Assembly: GCA_017557265.1 (NCBI GenBank)
Contig: JAFZAM010000108.1
Coordinates: 1-10,365 of the forward strand
Direction: 5' to 3'
Length of the DNA stretch: 10,365 nt
Origin: Oscillospiraceae bacterium
Lineage (GTDB): Bacteria; Bacillota; Clostridia; Oscillospirales; Oscillospiraceae
Shown: one piece after another, positions 1 to 6,570 of the stretch
Layout: the number at the start of each line of letters is the position of its first letter
Position numbering within the stretch: position 1 is the first letter of the stretch
Made by a program: the position numbers and the translations under genes
Notes under the pieces: generated by a model
Told to the model about the DNA's origin: nothing
Seen by the model: the letters and a program-made list of their open reading frames with translations, nothing else
Database searches by the model: none

Positions 1-1449
1 GAGCCCGTGACCTTCGAGCAGACCAACGCCGAGCAGCTGCACTGGGTCAAGCTCGACGTGACCGCACGAAACGCGCGGTATATCCGCGTGCGCGCGGAGA
101 CCCCGCCGCTTTATCTCGGCGAGATCGTCTGCTTCAACGTAAACGGCGAGCGGGTCGACCTCTATCCCGGCTCCGGCGGCAGGCTGCTGTCCGACGAGCA
201 GGACACGTTCCCCGAGCACGTCAACTACCTCACCAACGCCTACTTCGACGAGATATACCACGTCCGCACGGCCTACGAGCACATCATCGAGATACAGCCC
301 TACGAGCTCTCGCACCCGCCGCTCGGCAAGCTCATCATCGCGGCCGGCATAAAGATATTCGGTCTCAATCCCTTCGGCTGGCGCTTCATGGGGACGCTCT
401 TCGGCGTGCTCATGCTGCCGCTGCTGTATATCCTCATCAAGAACATGTTCGGCAAGACCGTCGTCGCCGCGTGCGGGACGCTCGTCTTCGCCTTCGATTT
501 CATGCACTTCGTGCAGACGAGGATCGCGACCATAGACACCTACGGCGTGTTCTTCATCCTGCTGATGTTCCTCTTCATGTACCGCTACTTCGCCCTGCCG
601 CTCGACGCGCCGTTTAGAAAGACGCTCCGCCCGCTCATCGCCTGCGGGATAAGCTTCGGCCTCGGCGCCGCGAGCAAGTGGATAGTGTTCTACGGCGGAG
701 CGGGACTTGCAGTGCTCTGGCTGATAAGGCAGATAGCCGTCGCCGTATATCTGCACAAGGAGAGAAAGCCCTTCGGGAAGTACCTCGCGCAGATAATAGG
801 CGTGTCGGTCGTCTTCTTCATCATCATACCCGCGCTCATCTACGTCACGGCCTACGTGCCGTACGCGCACGCCGCGGACGCGGACGCGTACTCCGCAGAG
901 CACTTCAAGATAGTCCTCGAAAACCAGAAGTTCATGTTCAGCTACCACAGCAAGCTCGTCGCGACGCATCCCTACAGCTCGCCGTGGTGGTCGTGGCTCG
1001 TCGACGGCAGACCGATACTCTACTATCTCGAGTACATGGAGGACGGAAAGCGCTCGGCCTTCGGCGCGTTCGGCAACCCGCTCGTCTGGTGGACGGGGCT
1101 GCTGGCGATCGTCGCGGCCGTCGTGAGCCTCATAAGGCGCAAGAGGGGAGAGGCGCTCTTTATCATCATCGCCTATCTCGCCCAGCTCCTGCCGTGGGTC
1201 TTCGTGACGCGCATCTGCTTTATCTACCACTATTTCCCGAGCGCGCTGTTCCTCGCGGTCGCGATATCGATGATGATGAACGATATCGTCGAGGCGCGCC
1301 ACATACGCGGCAAGTGGGGCTGCACGGTCTTCGTCGCCTGCTGCGTCATACTGTTCCTGCTGTTTTATCCCGCGCTCACGGGAGTGCCCATAACGCCCGC
1401 CTACGGCGACGGCTGGCTCTCCTGGTTCGCCGGGGCGTATCCATTCTGA
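1..1449 (+). CDS. PMT-family (GT39-like) phospholipid-carrier-dependent protein glycosyltransferase, C-terminal part
   Basis: Integral membrane glycosyltransferase of the protein O-mannosyltransferase superfamily. Members use a polyprenyl-phosphate sugar to glycosylate exported proteins on the outer face of the membrane. The frame is open to base 1, so the GTG at 7 is probably internal and the true start lies upstream. Numbering from that GTG, residues 10-55 look like the end of a discoidin-like beta-sandwich (WVKLDV, ARYIRVR, LGEIVCF). The catalytic unit follows: the acidic pair D81-E82 in FDEIYH, the HPPLGK motif at 103-108, R172/D177 in TRIATID, then about eight hydrophobic helices. The PMT signature YHSKL...HPYSSPWWSW lies near residues 315-335. 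The C-terminus (SWFAGAYPF) looks complete. Twelve bases separate it from the PHP gene, suggesting cotranscription. PMT family is clear; sugar and acceptor are not. An N-terminal extra domain is typical of long Bacillota versions, but here it is inferred. Confidence 0.88.
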   Translation, partial: EPVTFEQTNAEQLHWVKLDVTARNARYIRVRAETPPLYLGEIVCFNVNGERVDLYPGSGGRLLSDEQDTFPEHVNYLTNAYFDEIYHVRTAYEHIIEIQPYELSHPPLGKLIIAAGIKIFGLNPFGWRFMGTLFGVLMLPLLYILIKNMFGKTVVAACGTLVFAFDFMHFVQTRIATIDTYGVFFILLMFLFMYRYFALPLDAPFRKTLRPLIACGISFGLGAASKWIVFYGGAGLAVLWLIRQIAVAVYLHKERKPFGKYLAQIIGVSVVFFIIIPALIYVTAYVPYAHAADADAYSAEHFKIVLENQKFMFSYHSKLVATHPYSSPWWSWLVDGRPILYYLEYMEDGKRSAFGAFGNPLVWWTGLLAIVAAVVSLIRRKRGEALFIIIAYLAQLLPWVFVTRICFIYHYFPSALFLAVAISMMMNDIVEARHIRGKWGCTVFVACCVILFLLFYPALTGVPITPAYGDGWLSWFAGAYPF

Positions 1450-1461
1450 TCGGAGCGGCTC

Positions 1462-2277
1462 ATGAAGTATTACGACCAGCACGTTCACAGCTCAATATCC
1501 GACGACTGCGATACCCCGATGGCCGAGATGGCGCTCGCCGCCGCGGACGCGGGCCTTTCCGCCGTCACGTTCACCGACCACTGCGACATCGAGCACTACG
1601 TGACGGGCGAGATAGACCCCGGCTGCTACGACGGCGAGGCCCGCCGGGCGGTCTACGAGGACGCCCGCGAGAGGGCGGGGAGCCGCATAGAGACGCTTTT
1701 CGGCATAGAGATCGGCAGCGCCAACCACCACCCGGACGTCGCCGCGGAGATATGCTCGGACGGCTTCGACCTCGTCATCGCCTCCGTCCACAACCTCGCG
1801 GGGCTGCCCGATTTCTACACGCTCGGCCGCGAAGGCCGCCTCGACGACAGGGAGGAGGACGTCCGCCTGCTCCGGCGCTACGCCGAGGAGCACCTCGAGC
1901 TCGCGCGGCAGGGCGGCTTCGACGTCGTCGGCCATATAGGCTACCCCCTGCGCTATATCGAGCCGCGGGTGCCGGGGCTCAGCCTCGAGCCCTTCCGCGA
2001 TATCTTCGCGGAGGCCCTGCGCGTCATGATCGAAAAGGGGATAGCGCTCGAACTCAACACGTCGTGTTTTCGTCAGGGCATGGTATGCACGCCGGAGCCG
2101 TGGCTCCTGCGGCTCTACCGCGACCTGGGAGGCGAGCTCGTGACGCTCGGCAGCGACGCCCACGAGCCCGGTCTCATCGGCGCGGGCTTCGACGAGGGCG
2201 CGGACATGCTCCGCGCGCACGGCTTCGAGCGCATAACAAGGTATATAGACAGAAAGCCCGAATTTGACGGGCTCTGA
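1462..2277 (+). CDS. hisK: PHP-family histidinol-phosphatase (HisJ/HisK type)
   Basis: 271-residue metal-dependent phosphoesterase of the PHP superfamily, most like the HisJ/HisK histidinol-phosphatase that converts L-histidinol phosphate to L-histidinol in histidine synthesis. The metal-binding set is visible in order: H7 and H9 in DQHVHS, H40 in FTDHCD, E83 in FGIEIGS, H110 in ASVHN, H158 in VGHIGY, and D232/H234 in LGSDAHEP. The length fits the family (about 260-280). The ATG follows GGAG with a 6-base gap, 12 bases after the glycosyltransferase stop, and rpiB begins 15 bases downstream, so the three are probably one transcript. No other his gene is in the window. Substrate therefore rests on family resemblance only; another small phosphorylated substrate is possible. 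Isoleucine codons are 9 ATA, 7 ATC, 0 ATT, which is striking for such GC-rich DNA. Confidence 0.82.
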   Translation: MKYYDQHVHSSISDDCDTPMAEMALAAADAGLSAVTFTDHCDIEHYVTGEIDPGCYDGEARRAVYEDARERAGSRIETLFGIEIGSANHHPDVAAEICSDGFDLVIASVHNLAGLPDFYTLGREGRLDDREEDVRLLRRYAEEHLELARQGGFDVVGHIGYPLRYIEPRVPGLSLEPFRDIFAEALRVMIEKGIALELNTSCFRQGMVCTPEPWLLRLYRDLGGELVTLGSDAHEPGLIGAGFDEGADMLRAHGFERITRYIDRKPEFDGL

Positions 2278-2292
2278 TAAGGAGAGACGGAA

Positions 2293-2733
2293 ATGATAGC
2301 AATTGCAAGCGACCACGCGGGACTGGAACTCAAAAAGGAGATAGCCGCCTATCTCGACGGGCGCGGCCTCGAGTACAAGGACTTCGGGACGTACACGCCC
2401 GAGAGCTGCGACTACCCCGTATCCGGCGCCGCCGCCGCGCGCGCCGTCGCCTCCGGGGAGTGCGACCGCGGCATCCTCGTCTGCGGGACGGGCATAGGCA
2501 TCGCGCTCGCGGCCAACAAGATAAAGGGCATCCGCTGCGCCACCTGCGGGGACTGCTTCTCCGCCGAGATGACGAGGCGCCACAACGACGCGAACATGAT
2601 AGCGCTCGGCGCGCGCGTCATAGGCGGCGGGCTCGCGCTCAAGATAGTCGAGATATTCCTCGACACGCCCTTCGAGGGCGGCCGCCACGCGCGCAGGGTC
2701 GGCCTCATCAGCGCTCTGGAGGACGAGGCATGA
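2293..2733 (+). CDS. rpiB: Ribose-5-phosphate isomerase B
   Basis: 146-residue cytoplasmic RpiB/LacAB-family isomerase that interconverts ribulose 5-phosphate and ribose 5-phosphate in the pentose phosphate pathway. Visible landmarks are SDHAG at residues 6-10, the catalytic-loop cysteine C64 in LVCGTGIG (the position of the general-base cysteine in the E. coli enzyme), ANKIKGIR at 74-81 and RRHNDANMIALGARVIG at 95-111. Length is typical (about 145-150). AAGGAG at 2279-2284 stands 8 bases before the ATG. The gene sits 15 bases after the PHP gene and its stop overlaps the next start (ATGA), indicating translational coupling. CDYPVSG replaces the more usual DYPDYA-like stretch around residues 39-45, a modest deviation. 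A LacA/LacB-like or alternative sugar-phosphate isomerase cannot be fully excluded, but the cysteine-type active site fits RpiB well. Confidence 0.93.
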   Translation: MIAIASDHAGLELKKEIAAYLDGRGLEYKDFGTYTPESCDYPVSGAAAARAVASGECDRGILVCGTGIGIALAANKIKGIRCATCGDCFSAEMTRRHNDANMIALGARVIGGGLALKIVEIFLDTPFEGGRHARRVGLISALEDEA

Positions 2734-2918
2734 GAAAAGGCGCGGTCTACCACGGGCACAAGCCCCTGCGCTTTATCCTCAAGCTCATCGGCTGGATAGT
2801 CCTTATCGCGGTCGTGCTGGCGGTATTCATGTTCTTCTGGTTCAGGCGGTACATCGTCTATACCGAGGACGGCCTGCGCGTGCAGGTGCCGTATCTGGCC
2901 GAGACGATGACGGACTGA
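2730..2918 (+). CDS. Small single-pass membrane protein, 62 residues, function unknown
   Basis: A short gene whose ATG overlaps the rpiB stop as ATGA. A strong GGAGG (2718-2722) lies inside the end of rpiB, 7 bases before the start, so translation is well supported. The product has a basic N-terminus (MRKGAVYHGHKPLRF), one hydrophobic helix at about residues 16-38, then RR and a short polar tail containing YIVYTEDGLRVQVPYL. The charge pattern suggests the N-terminus inside and the tail outside, but arginines after the helix make this ambiguous. I do not recognise a named family. From memory, the tail resembles the stretch just after the N-terminal membrane anchor of some clostridial secreted glycosidase-like proteins; this is weak. 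It ends 23 bases before the TetR gene. It could be a membrane accessory of the operon; no function is claimed. Confidence 0.75.
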   Translation: MRKGAVYHGHKPLRFILKLIGWIVLIAVVLAVFMFFWFRRYIVYTEDGLRVQVPYLAETMTD

Positions 2919-2941
2919 CGCGCTCTCGAGGGAGGCAGACG

Positions 2942-3520
2942 ATGGAAAACAAGACCAAGAGAAAGATAGTCGCCGCCGCGTGGCAGCTCTTTTACGAGCG
3001 CGGCTACGACTATACGACCGTGGACGAGATAATCGCGCGCTCGCAGACCTCGAAGGGCTCGTTTTACCACTACTTCGAGGGCAAGGACGCGCTGCTCGGC
3101 AGCCTCTCGATCATATTCGACGAGAAGTACGAGGAGCTCATGAAGACGCTCGACCCCGAGGAGAACGCCTTCGACAAGCTCATGTACTTAAACCGCGAGC
3201 TCTTCGCCATGATAGAAAACTCCGTCCCGCTCGAGCTGCTCGCGCGGCTCTATTCAACGCAGCTCGTGACGAAGGGCGAAAAGCACCTGCTCGACCGCAA
3301 CAGGACGTACTACCGGCTGCTCCGGACGATAGTCTCCGAGGGGCAGCGCCGCGGCGAGCTGAGGGACGATCTGAGCGTCAACGACATAACGCGGCTCTAC
3401 GCCATGTGCGAGCGCGCGCTGCTCTACGAGTGGTGCCTGAGCGGCGGGGAATACTCCCTTCGCGACCACGCGGAGAAGACGATGCCGCTGCTTTTGAGCG
3501 AGGTCCGAAAAAAGTTTTGA
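2942..3520 (+). CDS. TetR/AcrR-family transcriptional regulator
   Basis: 192-residue one-component regulator. The N-terminal DNA-binding domain is clear: a first helix (KIVAAAWQLFYERGYDYT), then the helix-turn-helix TTVDEIIARSQTSKGSFYHYF at about residues 25-45, a typical TetR signature, followed by GKDALL. Residues about 55-190 form the variable, mostly helical ligand-binding and dimerisation domain, which gives no ligand. GGAGG at 2931-2935 stands 6 bases before the ATG. It is the last gene of the left operon and is followed by a 157-base gap carrying a perfect dyad and the putP promoter. TetR proteins commonly act on their own or adjacent genes, so the dyad at 3586-3617 and the symporter are candidate targets (inference). 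A single clean reading frame with no sign of damage. Confidence 0.92.
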   Translation: MENKTKRKIVAAAWQLFYERGYDYTTVDEIIARSQTSKGSFYHYFEGKDALLGSLSIIFDEKYEELMKTLDPEENAFDKLMYLNRELFAMIENSVPLELLARLYSTQLVTKGEKHLLDRNRTYYRLLRTIVSEGQRRGELRDDLSVNDITRLYAMCERALLYEWCLSGGEYSLRDHAEKTMPLLLSEVRKKF

Positions 3521-3585
3521 TTTGGTTTCGGTAAATAGTACGGCTCAAAAACCGCATAAATAAAAGAAAAATCGAGAAAAACACA

Positions 3586-3617
3586 AACGCAGTATAGACT
3601 TTGGTCTATACTGCGTT
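3586..3617. promoter_or_regulatory. Perfect 14-bp dyad upstream of the putP promoter (candidate operator; possible terminator)
   Basis: The arms at 3586-3599 and 3604-3617 are exact reverse complements (core GCAGTATAGAC) around the 4-base spacer TTTG. The dyad ends 5 bases before the candidate -35 of putP. It lacks a proper T-run on the right (TTCTCTATTGCG follows), which argues against a simple intrinsic terminator for the TetR gene. On the reverse strand it is followed by a broken T-rich stretch, so a weak terminator for antisense transcription is possible. A near copy of one half-site (AGTATAG with matching flanks, 9 of 12 bases) recurs at 3642-3653 across the -10. This favours protein binding. 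Confidence 0.55.
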
Positions 3618-3622
3618 CTCTA

Positions 3623-3651
3623 TTGCGTTTTGAGCTTCGCCGTAGTATAGT
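3623..3651 (+). promoter_or_regulatory. Candidate sigma-A promoter of putP
   Basis: TTGCGT (3623-3628, 3 of 6 to TTGACA) and TATAGT (3646-3651, 5 of 6 to TATAAT) are separated by exactly 17 bases. Transcription would start near 3658, giving a leader of about 20 bases before the putP ATG. This is a sequence-match prediction only. Confidence 0.5.
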
Positions 3652-3677
3652 GTTTGCATATAACTGGAGGGATATAT

Positions 3678-5153
3678 ATGAACGTGACCGAACTCATAGT
3701 CTTTATAGTCTATTTCATCATCGTCCTCATCGTCGGGCTTTACTTCTTCATAAAGACCCGCAACGGCGGCGAGAAGGAGTACTTCCTCGGCGGCCGCAAG
3801 ATGGGCGGCCTCGTCTCCGCGCTGAGCGCGGGCGCGTCGGATATGAGCTCGTGGGTCCTCATGGGCCTGCCCGCCTCGATATTCACGGCCGGCCTCGGCG
3901 AGGTCTGGATCGCCATCGGCCTCGCGATAGGCACGATCCTGAGCTGGATACTCGTCGCGCCGCGTCTGCGCCGCTTCTCCATCGTCTCGGGCGACTCGAT
4001 AACGCTCCCGCAGTATCTGACCAACCGCTTCAAGACGAGCAACAGAGCCCTGCAGATAATCTGCGCGGTCATCTTCATCTGCGCCTACGCCGTCTACGCC
4101 GCCTCGAGCATCAAGGCCTGCGGGACGCTCTTCAGCACGGTCATCCCGTCGCTCGATCCGCGCGTGGCTATGTACATAGCGGCCGCGATCATCATCGCCT
4201 ATACGTTCCTCGGCGGCTTCAGCGCCGTCTGCTGGACCGACTTCTTCCAGGGTCTGCTCATGCTCGCCGCGCTCATGCTCGCGCCCATCATTGCGCTCTT
4301 TGCCATCAAGGGCGGCGAGGGAGCGCTCGCGGCCGGCGACCTCGCCGAGAACTACTGGAACATGCTCCCGAGCGGAAAGCTCGACTGGACGAGCATCTCC
4401 TCGATACTGACCGGCCTCGCGTGGGGCCTCGGCTACTTCGGCATGCCGCACATCATCATCCGCTACATGGCCATCAAGTCGCCCAAGGAGGTCAAGAAGT
4501 CCCGCGTCATCGGCTCTGTCTGGACGTGCCTCATCCTCGCCTTCGCGGTCGCGGTCGGCCTCGTCGGCAGGGTGCTCCTCGGCAACACGCTCTCCGACTC
4601 CTCGACGGTGTTCATCTCGATGGTGCGCATGCTGTTCCCGGCCGTCATCTCCGGCATACTGCTCTCGGCCATCCTCGCCGCCGCCATGAGCACGGCCGAC
4701 TCGCAGCTCCTCGCCTCGGCTTCCGCCTTCGCGAGCGACGTCTACAAGCCCGTCTTCCGCAAGAACGCGGGCAACAAGGAAATGATCTGGATAGGCCGCG
4801 TCGTCGTCATCATCATCTCCATCGTCGCCGTCCTGATCGCCTCGAGCCCGAATTCCGGCAGCATCATGAGCCTCGTCTCGAACGCGTGGGGCGTCTTCGG
4901 CGCCGCGTTCGGCCCGGTCATCCTGCTGAGCCTCTTCTGGAAAAAGCTCTCCTTCGGCGGCACTATAGCCGGCATCGTCGTCGGCGCCGCCGTGGACATC
5001 CTGTGGCTCGCCTTCCTCGGGAGCACCGGCCTCTACGAGCTGCTGCCCGGCTTCGCGGCGGGTCTCGTCGCGGCGATAGTCGTCTCCCTCATCAAGGCTC
5101 CCTCCAAAGAGGTGCAGGCCCTGTTCGACGAGGCGAAGGCCTACGACAAATAA
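3678..5153 (+). CDS. putP: Sodium/proline symporter (SSS family, PutP type)
   Basis: 491-residue, about 13-helix symporter of the solute:sodium symporter family, most like PutP, which imports proline with sodium across the cytoplasmic membrane. Diagnostic stretches: EYFLGGR at 34-40; ALSAGASDMSSW at 48-59, which places D55, M56 and S57 at the numbers known for sodium/proline binding in E. coli PutP; GLGYFGMPHI at 250-259; and AAAMSTADSQLL at 334-345, with S338/T339 matching the S340/T341 sodium-site pair. In the last-but-one motif M256 stands where the classic enzyme has Q (FGQPH), a possible specificity change. I chose ATG 3678 over the upstream TTG at 3654 because CTGGAGG (3664-3670) sits 7 bases before it and the TTG has none. 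The gene has its own promoter and terminator. Proline is the best guess; another small amino or organic acid is possible. Confidence 0.88.
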   Translation: MNVTELIVFIVYFIIVLIVGLYFFIKTRNGGEKEYFLGGRKMGGLVSALSAGASDMSSWVLMGLPASIFTAGLGEVWIAIGLAIGTILSWILVAPRLRRFSIVSGDSITLPQYLTNRFKTSNRALQIICAVIFICAYAVYAASSIKACGTLFSTVIPSLDPRVAMYIAAAIIIAYTFLGGFSAVCWTDFFQGLLMLAALMLAPIIALFAIKGGEGALAAGDLAENYWNMLPSGKLDWTSISSILTGLAWGLGYFGMPHIIIRYMAIKSPKEVKKSRVIGSVWTCLILAFAVAVGLVGRVLLGNTLSDSSTVFISMVRMLFPAVISGILLSAILAAAMSTADSQLLASASAFASDVYKPVFRKNAGNKEMIWIGRVVVIIISIVAVLIASSPNSGSIMSLVSNAWGVFGAAFGPVILLSLFWKKLSFGGTIAGIVVGAAVDILWLAFLGSTGLYELLPGFAAGLVAAIVVSLIKAPSKEVQALFDEAKAYDK

Positions 5154-5161
5154 GCAAAAGC

Positions 5162-5199
5162 AAAAAAAGGACGGTATCTTTTCGATACCGTCCTTTTTT
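5162..5199. terminator. Bidirectional intrinsic terminator between putP and the convergent permease
   Basis: A perfect 10-bp stem (5169-5178 with 5184-5193, GGACGGTATC) closes a 5-base loop, with seven A before and six T after it. It therefore reads as an intrinsic terminator on both strands. It lies 8 bases after the putP stop and about 10 bases after the minus-strand permease stop, which fits two convergent transcripts sharing one element. Confidence 0.93.
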
Positions 5200-5209
5200 C
5201 ATGCTTTTT

Positions 5210-6475
5210 TCAGGCCCAGACGAGCCAGATGAAGACCGCTCCGACGACGACCGCCACGAACGTGAAGGGCAGGCCGATGCGGAAGAAGTCTTTGTTCTTG
5301 ACCTCGTAGCCCTCCTTGCGCAGGAGGCCGATGGCGGTGATGTTCGCCGAGGCGCCGAAGGGGGTGATGTTCCCGCCGAGCGTCGCGCCCGTCAGCAGGC
5401 CGAAGTAAAAGACGACGGGGTCTATGCCCTTCGAGGCCGCTATCGAGCTCACGACGGGGAGCATCGCGGCGACGTATGGAATGTTGTCGATAAACGCCGA
5501 TAGTATGACGCTGACGCCGACTATCAGAACGTAGAGCAGGAGCAGGCTGCTGCCGCTCGCGAGCGAGAAGAGCTCGGCTATCTTGTCTATTATGCCGACC
5601 TCGGAGACCGCCGCGATGACTATGAACAGACCCGCCAGCATGAGCAGCGTCTGGTAGTCCATCTCGGAGGCGACGAGCTTGAGCGGGGCGAGGCTTTTGC
5701 GCTTTATCATCGCGCGCACGAGCCCTATGACGCAGAGCGCGACGCAGATGAGGCCGTTGGTGATGTGCGGCTTGTCGTGTATAAACGAGGCCGCTATGAG
5801 CAGCACCACGACGCCGACCATGAGGACGGTCGGGAAGTAGTCCGTGACCTCCGTCTCCCTGCCGCGCGGTATGGGCTCCTTCGCCTTGCGGAAGAGCCAG
5901 AGAAGGACGGGGATAGTCGCCAGCGCGCCGAGCTCGACCGCGAAGAATATCGAGGGCTTGCCGTGCCAGAATATAAACTGCGTGAAGTCCATGTTCGCGT
6001 AGCCGCCGAGCATGATGCTCGTCGTATCGCCGACGAGGGTGGCCGCGCCCTGCAGGTTGGAGGACACGCTTATCGAGATGAGCACGGGGACGGGGTTTAT
6101 CTTCAGCTCCTTGGATATCGCCATGCCGACGGGCGCGAGCATCAGCAGCGTCGCGACGTTGTCGACGAAGGCGCTGATGAAGCCGGAAAAGAGCGAGAGC
6201 GCGATGACCGCCCAGCACGCGTTCGGGACGTGCCTGAGCAGCATCTGTCCCATGCGCTCGGGCATGCCGCTCTCTATAAAGAGCGAGACGATGCCCATCG
6301 TGCCGCCTATCATGAGGATGACGTTCCAGTCTATCGCCCTGAGCGCGCCGCCGGGGGAGAGCATCCCCGCGACGACGAGAACTATCGCGGCTCCGAGCGC
6401 GACGAACATCCTGTGCTTGGAGAAAATGAGCATCAGGACGTACATCGCTATGAAGATTATCAGCGTGAACAGCAC
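5210..6475 (-). CDS. ArsB/NhaD-type (SLC13-like, ion transporter superfamily) permease
   Basis: 421-residue integral membrane transporter with about 11-12 helices in two related halves. The halves carry matched signatures: SAFVDNVATLLMLAPV at 101-116 and SAFIDNIPYVAAMLPV at 326-341, plus LVGDTTSIMLG near 148-158 and GGNITPFGASAN at 367-378. This internal repeat with DN and GD/GN motifs is characteristic of the ArsB/NhaD/P-protein group, whose members move arsenite, sodium/protons or dicarboxylates. No arsR, arsC or other partner is nearby, so the substrate is open; NhaD-like ion exchange and organic anion transport are equally possible. The start is a GTG, backed by AAAGGAGG on the minus strand at 6484-6491 about 8 bases upstream; no earlier in-frame start is needed. 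It lies 95 bases downstream of pnp and may be partly cotranscribed with it, depending on how well the hairpin between them terminates. Confidence 0.85.
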   Translation of the reverse strand: MLFTLIIFIAMYVLMLIFSKHRMFVALGAAIVLVVAGMLSPGGALRAIDWNVILMIGGTMGIVSLFIESGMPERMGQMLLRHVPNACWAVIALSLFSGFISAFVDNVATLLMLAPVGMAISKELKINPVPVLISISVSSNLQGAATLVGDTTSIMLGGYANMDFTQFIFWHGKPSIFFAVELGALATIPVLLWLFRKAKEPIPRGRETEVTDYFPTVLMVGVVVLLIAASFIHDKPHITNGLICVALCVIGLVRAMIKRKSLAPLKLVASEMDYQTLLMLAGLFIVIAAVSEVGIIDKIAELFSLASGSSLLLLYVLIVGVSVILSAFIDNIPYVAAMLPVVSSIAASKGIDPVVFYFGLLTGATLGGNITPFGASANITAIGLLRKEGYEVKNKDFFRIGLPFTFVAVVVGAVFIWLVWA

Positions 6476-6527
6476 CTGACTGTCCTCCTTTTATGATCCC
6501 GGGGCGCCGTATGCCCGGAAAGGGAAG

Positions 6528-6562
6528 TTACGGCCGGGCCGCGTAGCGTGGCTCGGCCGTAA
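6528..6562 (-). terminator. Hairpin after pnp, probable (weak) terminator
   Basis: On the minus strand, 8 bases after the pnp stop, arms 6550-6562 and 6528-6540 (TTACGGCCG plus GCC, with one mismatch) form a strong GC-rich stem around a 9-base loop. The tract that follows is CTTCCCTTT rather than a clean T-run, so termination may be partial. It could also be a 3' stability hairpin. A smaller GC palindrome at 6499-6518 lies just before the permease ribosome binding site. These two structures explain most of the 95-base gap. Confidence 0.6.
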
Positions 6563-6570
6563 GGCTCGAT

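Noticed and set aside
678..2267. A 529-residue plus-strand frame spanning the end of the glycosyltransferase and the PHP gene
   Set aside because: It is Arg-rich and without motifs, and it lies over two genes with clear family signatures and proper ribosome binding sites.
1492..2688. A 398-residue minus-strand frame opposite the PHP gene and rpiB
   Set aside because: Low-complexity product, no ribosome binding site; a composition shadow of two well-supported genes.
3654..3677. Upstream TTG start adding eight residues to the symporter
   Set aside because: No ribosome binding site in front of it; it precedes the GGAGG that serves the ATG at 3678, and it overlaps the predicted transcription start region.
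3623..5503. A 626-residue frame overlapping putP and running through the terminator
   Set aside because: Arg/His-rich, crosses a strong bidirectional terminator, and is displaced by a frame with full PutP signatures.
5199..6218. A 339-residue minus-strand frame within the permease gene
   Set aside because: It is an off-frame reading of the permease with Arg/His-rich composition, while the 421-residue frame has the paired ArsB/NhaD motifs.
5210..6475. Calling the permease an arsenite pump (ArsB)
   Set aside because: The fold signatures fit a wider superfamily and no arsenic-resistance partner gene is present, so the substrate was left open.
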